A stretch of DNA of 64,000 nt. Origin: Synchiropus splendidus. Lineage: Eukaryota; Chordata; Actinopteri; Syngnathiformes; Callionymidae. The notes below the pieces were generated by a model, which was not told where the DNA came from, did not search any database, and was given only the letters and a program-made list of their open reading frames with translations. Below are positions 61,553 to 64,000 of this stretch, in pieces. A program made the position numbers and the translations under genes. Position 1 is the first letter of the stretch. Each line of letters begins with the position of its first letter. The stretch is from assembly GCF_027744825.2 (NCBI RefSeq), contig NC_071345.1, forward strand, positions 9,011,501 through 9,075,500, read 5' to 3'.

Positions 61553-62877
61553 CCTTGACCCCAGGAACTGGCCCACACAACATCTCTGTCTGTAATGCGT
61601 CTGTGTGCGGTTTGTTTGACGCCACGTGCAGGCCTGGCAAGTGTACTACATCTCATACATGTTCAGTTGACAGCGGTATCATGTGGACGCCTGAAACAAC
61701 TCTATTTTAACAGAGCACCTTTGTGAAGGAGAAAATATGAGATTGGAAAAGATTCATTTTCGTGAGAATGAGGCCAAAGTTAGTGAAGAATACGAAGCTA
61801 ATCCCCACCGCAGTTTCATCCACCAGCTATTCTTGAGTGACTTAAAAGGAAACTTCTGTGGCATACGTCGATTAAATACATTTGTCTGTGTTATAATGTT
61901 TTGCCATTTGGTATCGGGTATCGGCACTCCAGTTGAATCGACTCATTTCCAGCGGCACCGAAAATCTAGCATCTGAACTCGCCGCAGAGTTCTGTGTCAA
62001 ACTTTAGCAATTATTCACGAGCGCTTTAGAAACAGATGACCTCAACTTTCGCAGAGAGAGAACTTCTTTTTGTGTTGTCGCCAACCCGAACAGGAAACTG
62101 TTATCTAATAAGATCAACGGCATCCTGAAAAGGCCGACTCAGCTTGTGGTTAAAAATGGATGGTTGCAAGCTTCAAGTTGGTCGGCCGATTCAAACACGC
62201 ACAGACACAGAGAGAGAGCCGTGGCAGACGCTGACAGCGGTGATGGATTATATTTGCTGCAAAAACACGCCCAGAAAGAGAATAAAAAGGACCTTAGCCA
62301 AATCTTATTACCGAACCATCAGCATCCTGGTGGACCTTTCAGGTGCTAACAAGGTCTTTTGGATTCGCTAATGAGATAACAAGCAGGCTAATGAGGCCCT
62401 GAAAGAAGGTCATGATGTAATAGAACTCTCCCACTCCAGAAACGGTCCGCTGGGGAATCACGGATGTTAATATGCACCGAGATGTAGTCTATTATAACAG
62501 GTCCCTGCTGGCATCGCAGCTTTGAGGAGGCGGTGCGGCGCCGTGCTAACAGAGGTTTGCAGCGGATGTCGTGTTTACATACGGATGGTGACAACCCAGT
62601 GGGACATGGGGTTCTTGTATCTGACCTGGTCTTATTTGGCTAGAGGTTTTTAGATCTGGCTCTCTGGCCCATTGTCCATTTTTAGGGCAGTAACAGACTG
62701 TTGAAGTTTTTAGCCCGGTGCTTCCACTCGGCCCTATGGACAGTAGGGCACCTACTAAAATGTGCCACTACTTCCAGAGGAGATCTACCCAGGTTCTCGC
62801 CGAGAAGATTGTTGCTCTCCTCTGGAGGCTTTCCTAGCTGAATAACGTACCCACTCTGGCTTCAGAACATCTCATAC
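61553..62877. other. Spacer between the direct repeats
   Basis: No retroelement coding sequence. 62080-62590 is GC-balanced with homeobox-like cores (AGGCTAATGAGG, CGCTAATGAGATAAC, CGGATGTTAATATGC) and looks like unique, possibly conserved regulatory DNA. Confidence 0.4.
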
Positions 62878-63329
62878 AGGAGAAAGACGCTGGGGAGGAT
62901 CCCCAAATACCCCGACACAGCTCATATCCAGGTGAAGTCTGGGAGCGAACATAACCCTCCTCTAAATGCCAAAATGCAGTTCCATTTCTATCGTTTTCCA
63001 AACCTGGTCCTCTCAAATATCTCCACTGATGGTACTTTGCAGGGCCAATCTAGCACACAGGTTGCTGAACTTTGTCCTGACTCATACAGTGTCCCCCAGT
63101 GTGCCGTGAATGAAAACTAAAAAACAAAATACGGGTCACAGAATCCAACAACATAGTGAGAAATCTGCAATATAATATTCCGTATTTTGGCAAAGACTAG
63201 CCCACAAAAAGGTGCCCATGATGTGTCCATATATTCCTGCAGTCACCCTGTGCAGGTGTATTAATATATCCGTATTAAGTTGTGTGTCAAATATGAATCG
63301 TGTCTGTACAACAGTTGAGAAGCAACGGC
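62878..63329. repeat. Direct repeat copy B (about 452 bp)
   Basis: Same orientation as copy A. Carries an extra GTGTCCCCCAGTGTGCCG-type insertion and small indels. Both copies keep, on the minus strand, an open frame MRGPGLEN(G/D)RNGTAF that continues to GSSPASFS with a single residue change. The frame has no recognised family. Confidence 0.92.
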
Positions 63330-64000
63330 TCTCTCTATTTTATGACGTGTAAACCATATACAAAATAAAGGAGGCAAAAATACAGTGTTAGACTTATGGT
63401 TTTAGATGTTGCCCTCCCGACATGGACCACGTGGACTTGAAGGTGCATCACCCTGGGATCAAACCTGGATCCAAAGCTCCACCCTTTCCTTCTTTTCCAG
63501 TGGAAAATTCCCAGCGTTCCCCCTGCAGTAGCTTTGCAAACACCGAGACTGTAACCAAAGCTGGGGCTGTTTCTGCAGTAATCCCACATGCTGTCCGCTG
63601 CACGGCTTCCCCGTCAGAGCGCGGCTGATTACTGGGATCTCCGCCGGGACTGAGCTGGGAGGTGGGCGAGGGAGGAAAAGAGGCCAGGAGCATAGGATGT
63701 ACTGATGAGTCGGGCTGATTTGGAGGAATTAAACGGGTCAATAATTTGATAAATGAAATCCCAGTAATGGACGTTCACCAGGTTCCATGACAGCGGTTAA
63801 TGGAGACGGGTTTAAATCCGTTTGTTTTGGGAGATCCAGATTCATGATCAACGTTCTAAACAGAGCCATCTGTGGCATCTGAAGATGTCCTGATAACCAC
63901 CCGCAATGTTGGGATGTGTGAGCATTTTCAGAAAGACTATTTGGTTTGTTACAAAGCTTTGTATGTGATGTTGATGGCCACTGCATAGTCTCAAAGATAA
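63330..64000. other. Intergenic, no gene seen
   Basis: Ordinary sequence, with GTAATCCCACATGC and GGGTCAATAATTTGATAAATG that could be regulatory. Nothing recognised. Confidence 0.4.

Noticed and set aside
61129..63329. Direct repeats interpreted as a full LTR retrotransposon
   Set aside because: No gag/pol text, primer-binding site or polypurine tract between them and no TG...CA termini; kept only as an open question.

Overview
The window is vertebrate nuclear DNA, most likely from a ray-finned (teleost) fish. It has no operons, it carries intron-containing coding exons with canonical GT/AG borders, and it is rich in CA/TG and AT microsatellites. It also holds decayed copies of teleost-type retrotransposons: tRNA-derived SINE-like pieces, an RTE-like LINE C-terminus and other LINE reverse-transcriptase scraps.

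Only one protein-coding gene is convincing. It is mycn, on the minus strand, spanning about 16140-20725. Exon 1 is short and non-coding (about 20615-20725) and has a small upstream ORF. Intron 1 is about 171 bp. Exon 2 (19752-20443) contains the start codon, Myc box 0, Myc box I and Myc box II. Intron 2 is 1527 bp. Exon 3 (17488-18224 coding) contains the acidic tract, Myc box IV, the nuclear localisation signal and the bHLH-leucine zipper. The predicted protein is 468 aa. The 3' UTR is about 1.35 kb and ends at an AATAAA with let-7 and miR-17 type seed matches just before it. A TATA-like box and a G-rich tract that shares 19 consecutive bases with the human c-MYC NHE III1 G-quadruplex lie upstream of exon 1.

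The rest of the window looks like a gene desert. Both flanks alternate between moderately GC-rich, homeobox/E-box-studded stretches that resemble conserved noncoding elements, and repeat-derived DNA. The clearest repeat features are a MITE-like element (1014-1281), LINE reverse-transcriptase scraps (13026, 32617), an RTE-like LINE fragment (34150-34500), several SINE-like pieces, a three-copy dispersed family (25.2, 26.7 and 28.9 kb), a 26-bp minisatellite rich in ETS-type GGAAGT cores (50.76-51.22 kb), a 51-bp trinucleotide-based tandem array (15.4 kb), a diffuse GGCACAAACACA repeat field (38.1-39.5 kb), long AT arrays (48.46-48.78 kb) and a 0.42-0.45 kb direct repeat pair (61.13 and 62.88 kb).

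I found no exon of another gene, including the mammalian MYCN neighbours DDX1 and CYRIA/FAM49A. Small exons without distinctive motifs could have been missed. No bacterial, viral, CRISPR or operon-like system is present. The conserved-element calls come from base composition and motif content alone and need alignment to other fish genomes.
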